A DNA stretch of 64,000 nucleotides, from contig NC_057793.1 of NCBI RefSeq assembly GCF_014905175.1, positions 9,858,001 to 9,922,000 on the forward strand, read 5' to 3'. The translations under genes were made by a program, and so were the position numbers. Positions within the stretch are counted from its first letter, which is position 1, and each line of letters starts with the position of its first letter. Positions 10,517 to 22,900 of this stretch are shown in pieces. Origin of the DNA: Aphidius gifuensis (Eukaryota > Arthropoda > Insecta > Hymenoptera > Braconidae). The notes below the pieces were generated by a model. The model was not told the origin of the DNA, did not search any database, and saw nothing but the letters and a program-made list of their open reading frames with translations.

Positions 10517-11757
10517 TATTAAATAAATGCCATTAGTTGATATAATTTATAATAAAACGTTTATAATTAAGTATTGTTTTTTAATGAATTATCTTGTATT
10601 TTAATTTATTGAAAATTTTTTAAATTAAAAAAAAAAACCATGTAATTTATTGCTAATAAAATAACTACTTAATATTATATATTTAATTGTTTTTAATGCG
10701 ACAATATAATATAATTGAATGATTTACATAATTATTTTTATTATAAAATAATATTTCTAAATAATAAACTGGCACAGCATTTTTCAAAATAACTTTCATG
10801 TTGTTAAAGTTTTTTTTTTATTCAATTTCTTGCGACGTTTCGTACGAACTTTAAATCATAGAAAACAGTATACAGAGCCTAAACGATACCAACTGAGTTT
10901 TTAGTAACTTTTAATTGTTGTTAGCTATTATTTTAACTGCCAAAAATGACATGTCATATGCTAATTAAACAACTAATTATTATATGATGTAAAGTCCAAT
11001 AATAATAAATAAAATAAAAAAAGAAAGCAAGCTTTTATGTAAAACATGAAAAATAATAAAAGTTATATAACAAACTTGACAATTGAATTATTTTTTACTA
11101 CATAATAAATAGTTAATTTATTGTTTTTTTTAAAAAATATATTATTGACCAAGAATACGTTAAAAAATTATTGTCTTTTAAAATTAAAATTACCTGAATT
11201 TGACATAAAATTCACCAATAGACCAATAGCCAAATCGTTGCTAAGAAAATAAACTTGAAATTCATCAGATGCTTAATTTTCTTGAATCAACAAAATATTA
11301 TTCTCTCAATAAAAATCAATGACACTATTTTGAGTAATAAAAAATAAATTTCAAAATCAATCGTCGATTAAAAAAAAAATCAAAATACAATTGAGAAAAC
11401 AAATCAATTAAATTGGTATCATATTTTTATCATTCTCAGTTGATAATTCGTCTTTCGAAATAAATTTTTTTTATCAAAGAAAATTCAGGAGCCATAAAAT
11501 TAATTTACAACCAAAATAACTCGTCGAATTAATACGATTACATGTAAAAAATTGTAGAATTAAAATCAGCCATTATGTTATAGTAAAAAAAAAAAAAAAA
11601 ACGAAGAGAAAATCGAATCACAAAAAAGAAAATTAAATTGTAAATATTATGACTTTTAAATAAACTTTAACACACTTTGTATTTTTTATTTATTCATTTT
11701 TTATTTAATAACCAATTTCAATTTTAATTAAATCATAAAGTTGAAAATTGTAAATAT
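10517..11757. other. Gene-free AT-rich region
   Basis: No exon, RNA gene or terminal-repeat element was recognised. The stretch near 11260-11405 resembles 8345-8570 in order of motifs (ATTCATTAGATGCTTAATTT, then TCAATCGTCGATTA, then ACAATTGAGAAAACAAAT), suggesting a duplicated flank. Confidence 0.4.
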
Positions 11758-12366
11758 CTATGAATTGGGGTTAGCATTTGGTCCACGTCTGCGTCCAAAT
11801 GTTGGGACAACAGTAACGAATCTACGGTTGTATTGGATACGTCTTTTGGCACGTCCAGTCTTTTTCTTGCTTTTTTCTTGTTTTTCAACCTATAAATAAA
11901 TAATCAAACATATTAATTATCATCAAAATATTATGATAAATGACTTTGCAAACATTGCACATATTTAATTTAGTACATTAATAAATTACCTTTGGGGTTT
12001 GTCCCTTGACTTTACCAGCACGAGCTAAAGAACCATGGACTTTACCTAATTAACACAAAAAATAATCACAGAATTAGTTTGGTTTTATAATTAAAAAATA
12101 ATAATAATAGTAATAATAATAATAATAATAACAACAATTATGTTTAATTTTTTACCTCCAAGAAGTGGAACAGTCAAATCAAGACTGGATGAAGCTAAAT
12201 CAGCAACACAAATGTCATCTGATAATGGTGCACCAGCACAGTGAAGGGTGAACTCAGTTGTTCCAACACTTTCAATTGCTGAAAGTTTAGCTTTGATGTC
12301 AGCAATTGTTTCATTGCCTTGACAATCGACAACATGTGTCTCTTGACCTCTGATTTGGAGTTGCAT
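11758..12366 (-). CDS. FAU: Ubiquitin-like protein FUBI fused to ribosomal protein eS30 (FAU)
   Basis: Three coding exons join in frame: 12156-12366, 11990-12045 and 11758-11889 (132 residues). The first ~74 residues are a ubiquitin-like domain (MQLQIRGQETHVVDCQGNET) ending LLGGK. The remainder is eS30 (VHGSLARAGKVKGQTPK, then KKKTGRAKRRIQYNRRF). In the family the precursor is cleaved after Gly-Gly to release S30 for the small ribosomal subunit. The ATG at 12366 is chosen because an acceptor (TTTTAG) ends just upstream, so the in-frame extension beyond it would be intron. A 5' UTR exon is indicated by a donor near 12668. Length and motifs are normal for the family. Confidence 0.95.
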
Positions 12367-12697
12367 ATTGGATGATGTTTGCACCTAAAACAATTAATAT
12401 CAATTATTAATTAATAATAATAAAAATTTATTCCAGATATTTTATATCAATTAATACAATAAAGATAATTTTTATTTAAACAAATTATTATTTTTTTTTG
12501 AGGTTAGCCACGTTTTTTGTTTTTTTTTCTTATTTTCTATTATACTTGACAGTTTTTGAAGAAAATATTTAGTATTCACTTGGATAAAATTAATTTCTAC
12601 ATTTTTCACTTTTTCTTAATTAAAAATTATGAATTGTTTTATTTATTTAAATTATTAGTAAAAAACTTACTACACCGTTTTTGTTGCTAGACGAATC

Positions 12698-12714
12698 GGA
12701 AAGAGAAAGAAAGG
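12698..12714 (-). promoter_or_regulatory. 5' TOP-like pyrimidine tract of FAU/RpS30
   Basis: Read on the minus strand this is CCTTTCTTTCTCTTTCC. It sits about 30 bases before the 5' UTR exon donor of the S30 gene. Ribosomal protein mRNAs typically start in such a pyrimidine tract. The precise start site is inferred. Confidence 0.5.
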
Positions 12715-12769
12715 CTTCAAATAGAGTGGTGTTGGTGTGTTACAAGTGCTCACAGAAATGACCGGCTGA

Positions 12770-13714
12770 GATCGATAACTAAAACGAAATGGCGTCTTAA
12801 GCGGGAATTTTTAAACAAATAAATATAAAATAGAAATAAAATATTATTTATTTAATAAATAAATGCATCTAATTATTTATCATAATTACTTTTTATTTCG
12901 CAAAACGAAATAGTAAGTAAATAAATTATAAATTTGATTTTTATCGAAACAAATTATCACTTAAAATTTCGCCGGTTAAATCAGCCTAAATTTGAGGTTA
13001 AAAAAAAATATATTTAATTACTTATAATTTATAAGTTATAAAGAAAACAATAGTCATTAATAAATTAATAAATTACAAATTTTTAAATCTTTACCTTGTT
13101 TGACGGATATATAGGTATTTTTAATTTATTTTTTATTCAACAAAATGTCAAGCGTTTTTTTTGGTTTTTTTTTTTCTCAAAGCTTTATCGTGGTCATTTA
13201 TTGAACTAAAAAATAATAACAATAATGGATAATAACAATGTGGATATTGTTTGGCGTGTACAAAACCATACAAAACTACAATCTACAAGGCGTAGACTTT
13301 TTTTTTGGAGTAGATAACATTGGTGACAACAGTGGTTGCTTGTGTTTGTAGTTAGATTGTTATTTATATTTTTTTTTCAACTTGATAATTAATTTATAAC
13401 ACTAAAAATAATTATTATTTTATGACAGTTAAATAATAAAATAACTTGTCATTTAATCTCTGTGATTCATACTCCAAAATATCAATATTAGTCATTGGAC
13501 AAGCTTCAACAGTGTCTACACATAGAACCTGTATTTGTTTTTATTCTGTACATCAAAATATATATTACAAAAAGTAGCTAAACTTAACAGAAAAAATATA
13601 AAATTTATAGAAAAAATATATTATTTAAAAACAGTAAACATAATTTAACTATTTATACAATAAATTTAATTGTTAATTAAGTATAAAAACAAGAGAAAAA
13701 AAAAAACATTCAAG
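12770..13714. other. Intergenic region between divergent FAU and PDZ genes
   Basis: This is the shared upstream region of the minus-strand FAU gene and the plus-strand PDZ gene. It contains AT-rich sequence and presumably both promoters. No additional exon could be supported. Confidence 0.45.
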
Positions 13715-14248
13715 ATGTGTGCTAAAATGGCATTCCAGCATCAAGCTGGTACAGCAATGGAGTGTTTAAGTGTAAGTAAAATATTAATAACAATTTAATA
13801 ATAATAAAAAAAAAAAAATAATATTTAATTTTAATTGATTAATTTATTATTACAGATACCAATAACACTACATAAAGAGACTGATATTACTGCAAATGGT
13901 GAAGAGGTCATGAAATGTGGCTTTAAAATTGGTGGTGGAATTGATCAAGACTTTCGAAAAAGTCCTCAAGGCTATACTGATAATGTATAAATTAATTATC
14001 AACAAATAATATATATTTATATGAATTAAACTAAACATTTTTTTTATATTTTCATTCAGGGTATTTATGTGACAGAAGTACATGAAGGTTCACCAGCAGC
14101 TAAAAGTGGTCTAAGAATGCATGATAAAATTCTACAATGCAATGGTTATGACTTTACAATGGTGACACATAAAAAAGCTGTTGGATACATTAGAAAACAT
14201 CCTGTATTGAATTTATTAGTTGCAAGAAAGGGCGTGACCAGCACATAA
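13715..14248 (+). CDS. TAX1BP3/TIP-1-like single PDZ domain protein
   Basis: Exons 13715-13771, 13856-13984 and 14060-14248 join in phase 0 to give 124 residues, the usual size for this family. Nearly the whole protein is one PDZ domain. It contains GFKIGGGIDQDFRKSPQG (carboxylate-binding loop and following strand), GIYVTEVHEGSPAAKSGL and DKILQCNGYDFTMVTHKKA, the arrangement typical of Tax1-binding protein 3 homologues. Those are cytosolic proteins that bind C-terminal PDZ ligands and act as competitors of scaffold assembly. No other domain or signal peptide is present. An ATG four codons downstream (AAAATGGCA) has better context and may be the used start. Confidence 0.93.
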
Positions 14249-15502
14249 ATAAAAACCTTATAAAATTATTATTATTATTATTTGTTTTTTTCAACTAAAC
14301 GAAAAAGAAAAAAATAAAATTTTTATATTATGTAGATTCAAATTAATAATTCACTCTGCGTTACCAATGATAATGATAATAACAATCCTGACTGGATTTA
14401 AGTTTTCTCTTCAGCAACAAAAAAAAATTTAAAAAAAACGTCCAACATCGTGATAAAATAATTATTATTGTGTTGATAATTTTTATTTTTCATGATAAAG
14501 TTTTTTAAAATATAATAATCAGCCAAATATGATAAATAAAATTTAAAAAAAAAAACAGGCTAAGGTCATCCAATACAACCAAATGATAAATGTAAGAACT
14601 TTTACAGTCAAATGAAAATAAAAATTAATTAATAATCTTTCAAAAAACATTTCTATTTTTTTTGTTTTTTTTTTTTTTTTAAATAATTATTTTATTGACA
14701 ATTTTAATTGTTAATTTTTTGTGCTAAATAATTTGTATATTTATTTTAGTTTTTTTATTTAAATAAAAACAACTGTAATATAGATTAAATATATATATTT
14801 ATTCAGTGCACAAAATATTATTTGACCTCATAATGAAATAAAATTATACAATTGTTTTATAGAATAATTTGTTAATGTTTTTTTTTTTTGTTTTAAATCT
14901 TGTTTATTTGTAAATTTTGATTTTTACTAAATTAACAGTTTAAGTTTTTTTTTTTTTTATATTTATAATTAATTCAAAGTAAAAATTTTTTTACGTATTT
15001 TTTTTTAGTTAGATAAATTATTTGAAAATTATATGGAAAAAAAAAAAAAAGTCGATCAATATATCATGACTGAATACTAAAATCATTGTTAAATTGAATG
15101 AAGCTCAATTTTTTGAAAAATATAAATTAAAAAATGATTACAATTTCAATCAATAAATAATAACCATATTTATTATAAAAAAAAAATTAATTTAAAAGAA
15201 TAAATCATCGATAATGTTATTATGTTATCAATAATTGAGATAAAATTTATTATTTTTATTCAATTTATTATGTCAAAAACTGTCCAATTATACAAACTTA
15301 CAAATTGCGTTCTTGGAAAATTTTTTAAAAAATTCACGAAAAATAATAAAAAGAAAAAAAAACTGATTAATAAATTTTATGTATAATAGATATAAATATA
15401 TCTTTATATAGTATTATGTATATTTTTTTTTTTTATTTCTAAATTCCAACACTTGGGAAATTGTATTAAGAAAAAAAACAATCATTTAAAAATAAAAGAT
15501 AT
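14249..15502. other. Convergent intergenic region
   Basis: This is the 3' flank of the PDZ gene and of the convergent CP190 gene. AT-rich, with AATAAA-type polyadenylation signals on both strands. No gene recognised. Confidence 0.45.
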
Positions 15503-18337
15503 TCACGATTGATGAACTTCCTCGCTACTTTCATCCCATTCAGCAGCAAAAGCACTAGTTTCTTCTGTCGTTTTGTCATCCTGATTATCAATTTGTTCCT
15601 CTTCAATAATTGTTGTTGAATCTTGTTCATTTTGATTTTGTTCATTGTTAACTTGTTCATCATCATACTCAACAATTTCAGTTTCTTCAACATACTGTAT
15701 TTCACGCTCAATATTTTCATCAATATTACCACCATTATCATCATCATCATCATCATCATCATGCTGCTGACTATTATTGTCAATTGTATCATTAATTTCT
15801 TCTACAATTTCTTCAACAACTTCTTCAACTTCTTCTACAACTTCTTCTTCTTCTTCAAAAATTTCTTCTTCTTCTTCAGTTATTTGATTATCATTTTGTT
15901 CTATCTCATAAGTTTGATATATTTGATTATCATTTTGTTGTTGATTATTATCATCATTACCAGCAATATAAACAAGCATACCATCATCAGTACCTTGCAT
16001 AACAATTTGTTCATTACTTGATAATTCTAATTGTTGTGGTTGTTGATGTTGTAATTGTAATTGTTGTACTTGTTGTTGTTGATATGTATTATCATCAATA
16101 AGATATATCATTTGTCCATTAAAATTTGCCTCTTGTGTTAATTGATTAATATCAATTTCTGGTACTAAATAATCACCATCACTTGTTGCAACAATTTGTG
16201 GTTGTTGTTGATTATTATCAATTATAATTGTATTATTAACAACATCATCATTATTATCAACACCAAGTGATGCTGCAATACCACTAGCAACAGTACTTAA
16301 TGCTTCAGCTTCAGATGATGGTTCAAGTGTTGTACGAAATATTGGCAATTCCAAATCTTCATTATCATTTGTATTTTTATGCATTGTTTCAATATGTGTT
16401 TGTAAATTAACTGGACGTACAAAACATTTTGAACATTTTGAACAACGATAACCACGATGTTCTTTACTATTTGTAACTTTACCATGTCCAGAACTTATTT
16501 CATGACTTGCTAAATCATTAATATCAGTAAATTTTAAAGGACAATCAACACATTGTATTTGATCACGTGATGTTTTTGATGTTTGACGATGATTTTGACT
16601 AATTTGATGACGTGCTAATAATGTATCAGATAATGCAACATAATTACATGCATGACATTTTGGAAATGACATATTTTTTGGTGGCTGTATATTGTGTTTA
16701 GTATACATATGATACATTAATATATTTCTTTTAGTTGCTTTATAACCACATTGTTCACATATACGTGGATCAAATTTTTCATCATGTACATCTTGCATAT
16801 GACGTCTATACATATAATATTTTGTATATTCTTGTGATATATCATCACATTTTGGACATTTCCATATACCATTTTCACCATTCTCTGATGTTTGTGTTCT
16901 ATTTATTTGTGTATCATCATTATTATCACCCATTAAATGATCTGATTTTAATACAACATATGATACTTTTGTTTTACTTGGTGTATTTGTATCATTTGAT
17001 TTATTATCTTTTTGCATTATTTTTAAACGTATATTTTGATGATTTTTAACTAAATGAGGATATTTTTTTAATACTTCACGTACTATTTTAGCATGATTAT
17101 TCATTGAATCATTTGTATTTTTTTCTTGTTTTTCAAGATTTTCTTTTTCTTCAAGTTCAAAACGTACACGTTTTGATGGTGTTTGTTGTCCATCAACTGG
17201 ATCACGTAATATACCTTTTGGTCCAGACCAATCATCATCAGAATTATTATCATTATCCCATTGTTTAATAGTTTTCATATCATCATCTTCATCTTCAGTT
17301 GTATCATTTTTAGATGTATCAATATTTAATGAACGATTATATGATGTATGATTATTACTATCATCATCTCTATTATTTTTTTCTGCTTTAACTATTGGTT
17401 TTGTATTATATGTTATATCATCAAATGATGAAAATACACCAAGTGTCATATCATCAACATCAGGAAGTTCAAAACGTGATGGACCAGATGTTGATTGATA
17501 TTTACGTTTTCCATAATTTAATGAATTATTCATTGATGATGATGGTGATGACGTTGATGTTGATGATGGTGTATCAATTTTTCTACGCCATATTGGAAGT
17601 TTTCTTCCTGGTAATGGTGTTAATGGTAATTCTTGATTTGTTTTTTTATATGAATTTAATGATTGTTGACCTAATGACATTTGTTTTTCTTCATTAACAG
17701 TTGATGATGGTGATGATGATGATGGTGGTGGTGATGATAATGATGATTGAGTTACTGGTGTTGATGATTGTGCATCAAGTAGCTTTGTTAATACAGTCAT
17801 ATTCATTTTTTCAGCTGTTTTATAAAGTGCTGTTTGTTCAGATGTCCAGTATTCAAGTTGTCCTGTATACATGAAACTAAATAAAAATATTAAAACATTA
17901 CTTTCTTTGTTAAACAATAAAAATTTAGATTTATACAATTCACTTTATTTAATTTACCTTATTATTGCTTTGACACATTCATAGGGCATATCTGGTGGCA
18001 TCATGAGTATTCCATTAAAATTTTCAATTTTTTTTTGCATACGTTCAAGTTGTACAAAATAATCAGTACATGTTGTGACAACAAGACGATGAGCCTATTT
18101 AATAATTATAAATTAAAGTAATTATTTATATTAAATGATTGGATAATTTATATTTTTATTATTCATTACCTGAATTGTAAATTCACTAGTAGGAAATTTA
18201 ATTGTTAAATCAAGTAATTCATCTTCAGAATAAAGTACTTGAAGTCGTTGAAGAAAATATGAACTCCAATTATCAACTTTAAATTGTTTTAAACCTGGTG
18301 ATGGTGATTGCTTGGACTGATTAGTTGGAGACTGCAT
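15503..18337 (-). CDS. Cp190: CP190-like BTB zinc-finger insulator/centrosomal protein
   Basis: Exons 18170-18337, 17958-18094 and 15503-17876 join in frame (892 residues). The N-terminal BTB domain (residues ~20-130) begins FKVDNWSSYFLQRLQ, is followed by a TACTDYF-like TTCTDYFVQLE, and ends FMYTGQLEYWT then KTAEKMNMTVLTKLLDA, the CP190 pattern. Five C2H2 fingers lie at roughly residues 438-600 (first WKCPKCDD, last YRCSKCSKCFVRPVNL). The C-terminal third is Gln-, Asp- and Glu-rich, as in fly CP190, which recruits insulator complexes and also associates with centrosomes. Simple CAA/GAA/GAT codon runs encode the acidic and Gln tracts. The ATG at 18337 is preceded by an acceptor-like TTAG, suggesting a 5' UTR intron. 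The gene is divergent from COX16. Confidence 0.88.
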
Positions 18338-19559
18338 TTTAATAATGTCCTAAAATACAAATAATCATTTAAAAAAATTGAATCGTGTTCTAGAGAGTAT
18401 AACAATGATCAAAAATAAATTAATTAATTAGTTGTTGTTGTAATAATAATAAATAAATGATGTCAAGTGTCGAGTGGTTGTTGGCAACAAAAATTAACAA
18501 GTCAATTAATAATAACAATTAGAAAAAAATTGGAATAAATAATTCACTTGTTTATTAAGCCAGACACTTTGTTAAATAATAATCAAAAAACTTTTATAAT
18601 AATAAATACATTTTTTTTTTATTACAAATGAAAAAAAAGGGGTAAAAAAAAATTGATAATCAGTGTACGGGCCACGTATGGCCCATAGACTTATTTGCAA
18701 TTAAAACCACTGATCAACAATCAACTTATTAATAACTTAGCCACAATAATATTAAAAATTATAATTTAATGGTTACCCTTTTAATTTAGAATGTTTATTT
18801 GTTATTAAATACCAAATGTTTACCGGGATCATTCGCTAACTAACCCAAAAAAAAAATAAGATATTGTTTTGTGTGTTTTTTACCGTCAATGGCCAAGCCA
18901 GCGTTACCTTTTTTTCTCTCTTTTTTCAGTCTGGAATTTCTTCTTCCTTTACACCCGGGTCAGCACCGTCTCTCTTACAAAATGTCGGACCATCGTTGTC
19001 AATTGATGATTGGAAAGACTCACAGATGGCGACCAGTCGTTTCAAAATGGCCGCAAAAACCGGTTAATAAAAAACGTGAAAAATAAAAATAAATAAATAA
19101 AGTTACATGTGATTAACAGTGTTAATAGTTATTATTATTAGTAATTATTTAAAACAATGCTCATGACATTAGTAATTATTAATTAAAAATTTATCGAAAT
19201 CGTAAACATTTTTGAAGGACAATCAAGGTACTCATCAATAATTTAATAACAAATTTCATCATAATTTTTTCTTGGTAATTTTTAATCAAAATAGTTATTT
19301 AACATTTATAAATAATTATAAATCATTTAATGCTGTATTTAATAATCATATAAAATATTTCAAATCAAAAATTGCATGTTGTTTTTCATTAACTTGATGT
19401 TATTATTGTTAGGGACCATTTAGCTCCAATTTAACCTTTTATAACAATCAACTGCCCACATTAAAAAATCATTATAAAATAAATAATTTAATCTAAAAAA
19501 AATTATCTTTAAATTCTAATGTTTTTCTGTATCTTATTTTTTAGGAAAAATAAATAAAA
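18338..19559. promoter_or_regulatory. Bidirectional upstream region of Cp190 (-) and COX16 (+)
   Basis: The two start codons are 1.2 kb apart and face away from each other. At about 18890-19075 the base composition is much less AT-rich. It holds CAAAATGGCCGC at 19043-19054 (YY1/Pho-like core ATGGC) plus CAGATGGCGACC at about 19022, and a long pyrimidine tract ending TTTTTTCAG. This is probably the 5' leader exon of COX16, because an acceptor (TTTTTTAG, ending 19544) stands just before its start codon. A 34-codon basic frame starts at 18982. Confidence 0.5.
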
Positions 19560-19976
19560 ATGACACTCAATCCAACAAATGTTAGAAAAAATATTGAAAA
19601 TTTTTTCAAAAAAAAATCAGTAAAATATTTTATTCCATTTGTACTTTTTGTCGTTGGTGGATCAATTGGTTTACGTGAATTTACAAGTTTACGTTATCAA
19701 TATCGTAATACACTATCATTTAATGATAAATTAAAACATTCTGGAGTTGAAATTAATAAACCAGAGGATGTTAGTCTTGAAAAAGTTTATGACAAAGTAA
19801 AAGAGGTAAATTAAATAAATCTACTTTTGCAATGATTACTCCAACAAAAGCAAAAAAAAAAAAAGAAAAGAATTATATCTAATTAATGAGTTAAAAATAA
19901 ATAATTAATGTTTTTTTTACAGATTGATACGACTAATTGGGAAAACGTACGAATTACCAGACCCTGGAAAGAATAA
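19560..19976 (+). CDS. COX16: COX16 cytochrome c oxidase assembly protein
   Basis: Exons 19560-19805 and 19923-19976 join in frame for 99 residues, typical for the family. One membrane segment lies at residues ~22-37 (FIPFVLFVVGGSIGL), followed by REFTSLRYQYR, a conserved COX16 block, and a C-terminus ending WENVRITRPWKE. COX16 is a mitochondrial inner-membrane protein needed for assembly of complex IV (COX1/COX2 module). Its N-terminus is basic, in line with mitochondrial import. Start chosen as the first ATG after the AG acceptor. Nothing is broken. Confidence 0.94.
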
Positions 19977-22900
19977 ATTTATGTTTTTAAAGAAAAGTAA
20001 ATAATGTTTATGGTAAATCTACTTACTTGTCAAATTTATCAATAAACATACTTAATTTATTTTCGAATTTAATTAATTTTCAATTGATTAATAAATCATG
20101 ATGGCTGTTATCATTTAATCATCACGATTTATTATTTATCAAAACAAAAAAACATGTAATTGTTATTTTGCAAATAATACATCAATATTTGAATGAAAAA
20201 AATAAAATAATAACATTGGTTTTGAATTACTTGATCAACAAAAATGCACAATTATTAATGAAGGTGTGAAAAAATAATAACAAGATGAATATTAATATTT
20301 TTTTATTATTTACTAGTTTTTATTATACTTATTATTAACTAGTTATCGAAATTAATCAAATGACATAAATTTCTAGGAAATTCGTGACCTGAAAAAAAAT
20401 AATCATTTGATATAAATAAATATTATTTATTTATCATAAAAACATAAATATTATTTTGAATAATTTGTTATTTTTAATTTGTTTTTAATTTCATCATGTT
20501 ATTTTTATTCTAATCATCATAAACATCATAATAAAAATAGTAGAAAAATCGAAAAAAACAACAACAAGAAATACGATATTTATTATCATTAATTTTTTAG
20601 CTTTTCATTTCAATAACTAATTATTATTTTTCAACACATCATTGAATAATTTCAATGTATCATAACTATATTATTCATGATTTTATGAGTTGAAAAAAAA
20701 TATGTGATTGAGGTCAATCAAATAGTCGATTGAAATTATTATTAAAAATAATTACTTTTTATTTTTTTAAATCCCCAGTATTTTACTTCCGATGAGCTGG
20801 TTTATAAATTGCGGTTGCATTCATTTACAAAAGGAACAAAAAAAAACATATATATATTTATATAAAAAGAGTCTCATTAGAATGAGTAGGGGAATTGAAG
20901 CTGTACGGGATGTCGTCACAGAGTAACCCCAGGAGGGATGTCATCACCGTGAGACCCTATTCAACACATATATTTTTATAGCAACATCATTCCTAGTGCC
21001 AACAAACTACGCAATAAATTAACTTTTTAAATACACAAGATCAGCTGTAAAACAATATTATTATTATTGATAATAATACTATTATAATTCTTCAAGGACA
21101 AATTCAAAAAGATGATCCAAGTTTAATTCAAAATGCAGTTGCATGTAGCCAAACAAACATGCCTAATAAAAAATCATTATCATCATTAAAATACAAAAGT
21201 ATATATACTTACATTAATCATTATCATTTTATTCATTATGATAATTAAATTATTGATTTATTTGTACTATTCTCCTTCAAATTCAACAACAACAAAAATA
21301 TTATTTACTAAAAAAATGAGCATTATTGTAAGTAAAATAAAAAAATTATCATCATCATTTCAGACATTAAAATAAGCATTATATTTTTATTTTATTTTTT
21401 TGTAATATTTTTTATTTTATCATGCAAATATTTTAACTGTATATCATGTGAATGATAATGAAATGAAACATGCAATGAAATTTGTATTAAAAAAAAAAAC
21501 ATATTTTTTTGATTTATTTGTCTGAACAATTTGATGTTTGATGATGAAAAAAAATAATAATTTTTAAGGGGACAATGATATTGTGAGGGTAAGAGAAGGA
21601 CAAATTTATCTACATAATATTGATGATTAGTTTGAAAAAAAAGTATATGTAAAGAGGGAATATGACATGTTACCATTATGGCTGGTTGATCATTGGTTCA
21701 TGTTTTTAATCATCCTTATGTCATGGAAGTTAAATCAAGGTTGAATTATGTGTATATGCAATACAACGTATGTGTAGTTTATTGTATCGCCTTGGTGTTT
21801 TAGTTTAAAAAATATTTGTGGTGAGGGTAAAAAGTTTAACTGAGTGATGTTGAGTGTGTAGCTGTCCAATTGATACTTAAATGTCGCTGGAGCGCAGAAG
21901 CTTCAGTATGTTTTTTTCCTTTGGTAAAGTTTATTCTTATCGGTTTTAAATTGTTCGTTGTTTAAATCAGTTATTATATAGGGCTGGCATTGATTGTGAA
22001 TATCATGATGGAAGGGTTGAACACATGAAATAATGAGATATATTTTAACACTATTGAGATTTATTTTTACTAACAAGTCATTATGATAAATAAATGAAGA
22101 AAAACGAAACATTGATTAAAGCACAATGAAATGAAAGAAAAAAAGTGACTAGAATAAAAGAAAAATAAGGAAGTAAATCTAATAATCAACTTACAATATT
22201 TATGGATAGAAAACCATATATAGAACAATAAAAGAAAAAAAAAATTTGTTTACGTATTGGTTTAATAAAAAATTCATACCATTCACAAACTCATCTGATA
22301 AATAAATTTTTCCTTCGTAAACAATCGATAGAAACGTATTTTTTTTTTATCTTTGTTTTCATCATAATCGAAATAAAGTAGTTGTACACGTGCAACAAAG
22401 TTGAATAAATTTATCCTAATAAAATATAATAAAAATAATAACTAATAAAAACAAATAAAAAAAATTAACATATAAATTCAGGTCAATCTTGTTTTAATTT
22501 ATTATTATTTATTTACAATGAATTTTCAATTTAAAAAATACATATTTATCAAAAAAAAAATTACAAAATATTTTTAAAATTTAAAAATTTAATTTCTCCA
22601 ATGGAATTTCATCATCGTGTGATCAAGTTTTATTTATTTTATTTTGGTTTTTTTTTTTTTAAGTAAATTAATAGAAAGTAAAAAAAGTTTTTTTTTTATT
22701 TTGTTTTTTTAAATGGTAACATTTATTCTCGTTAGACTAGTTAATTGTGTCATAAGTCAATTAAGTAATCTATTTTGCGCTTGAAGTTTTAATTTATACT
22801 AATTTTTAGTCATAAAAGTACTTGATAAAAAAAAGTTAATTAGATTGTTTATAAACGTAATAGTATATAAATTTTTTTTTTTTTAAATTTAATAAACGTG

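Noticed and set aside
15466..17697. Several long frames on both strands opposite or shifted to Cp190
   Set aside because: They are low-complexity shadows of the CAA/GAT/GAA codon repeats of the Cp190 exon.
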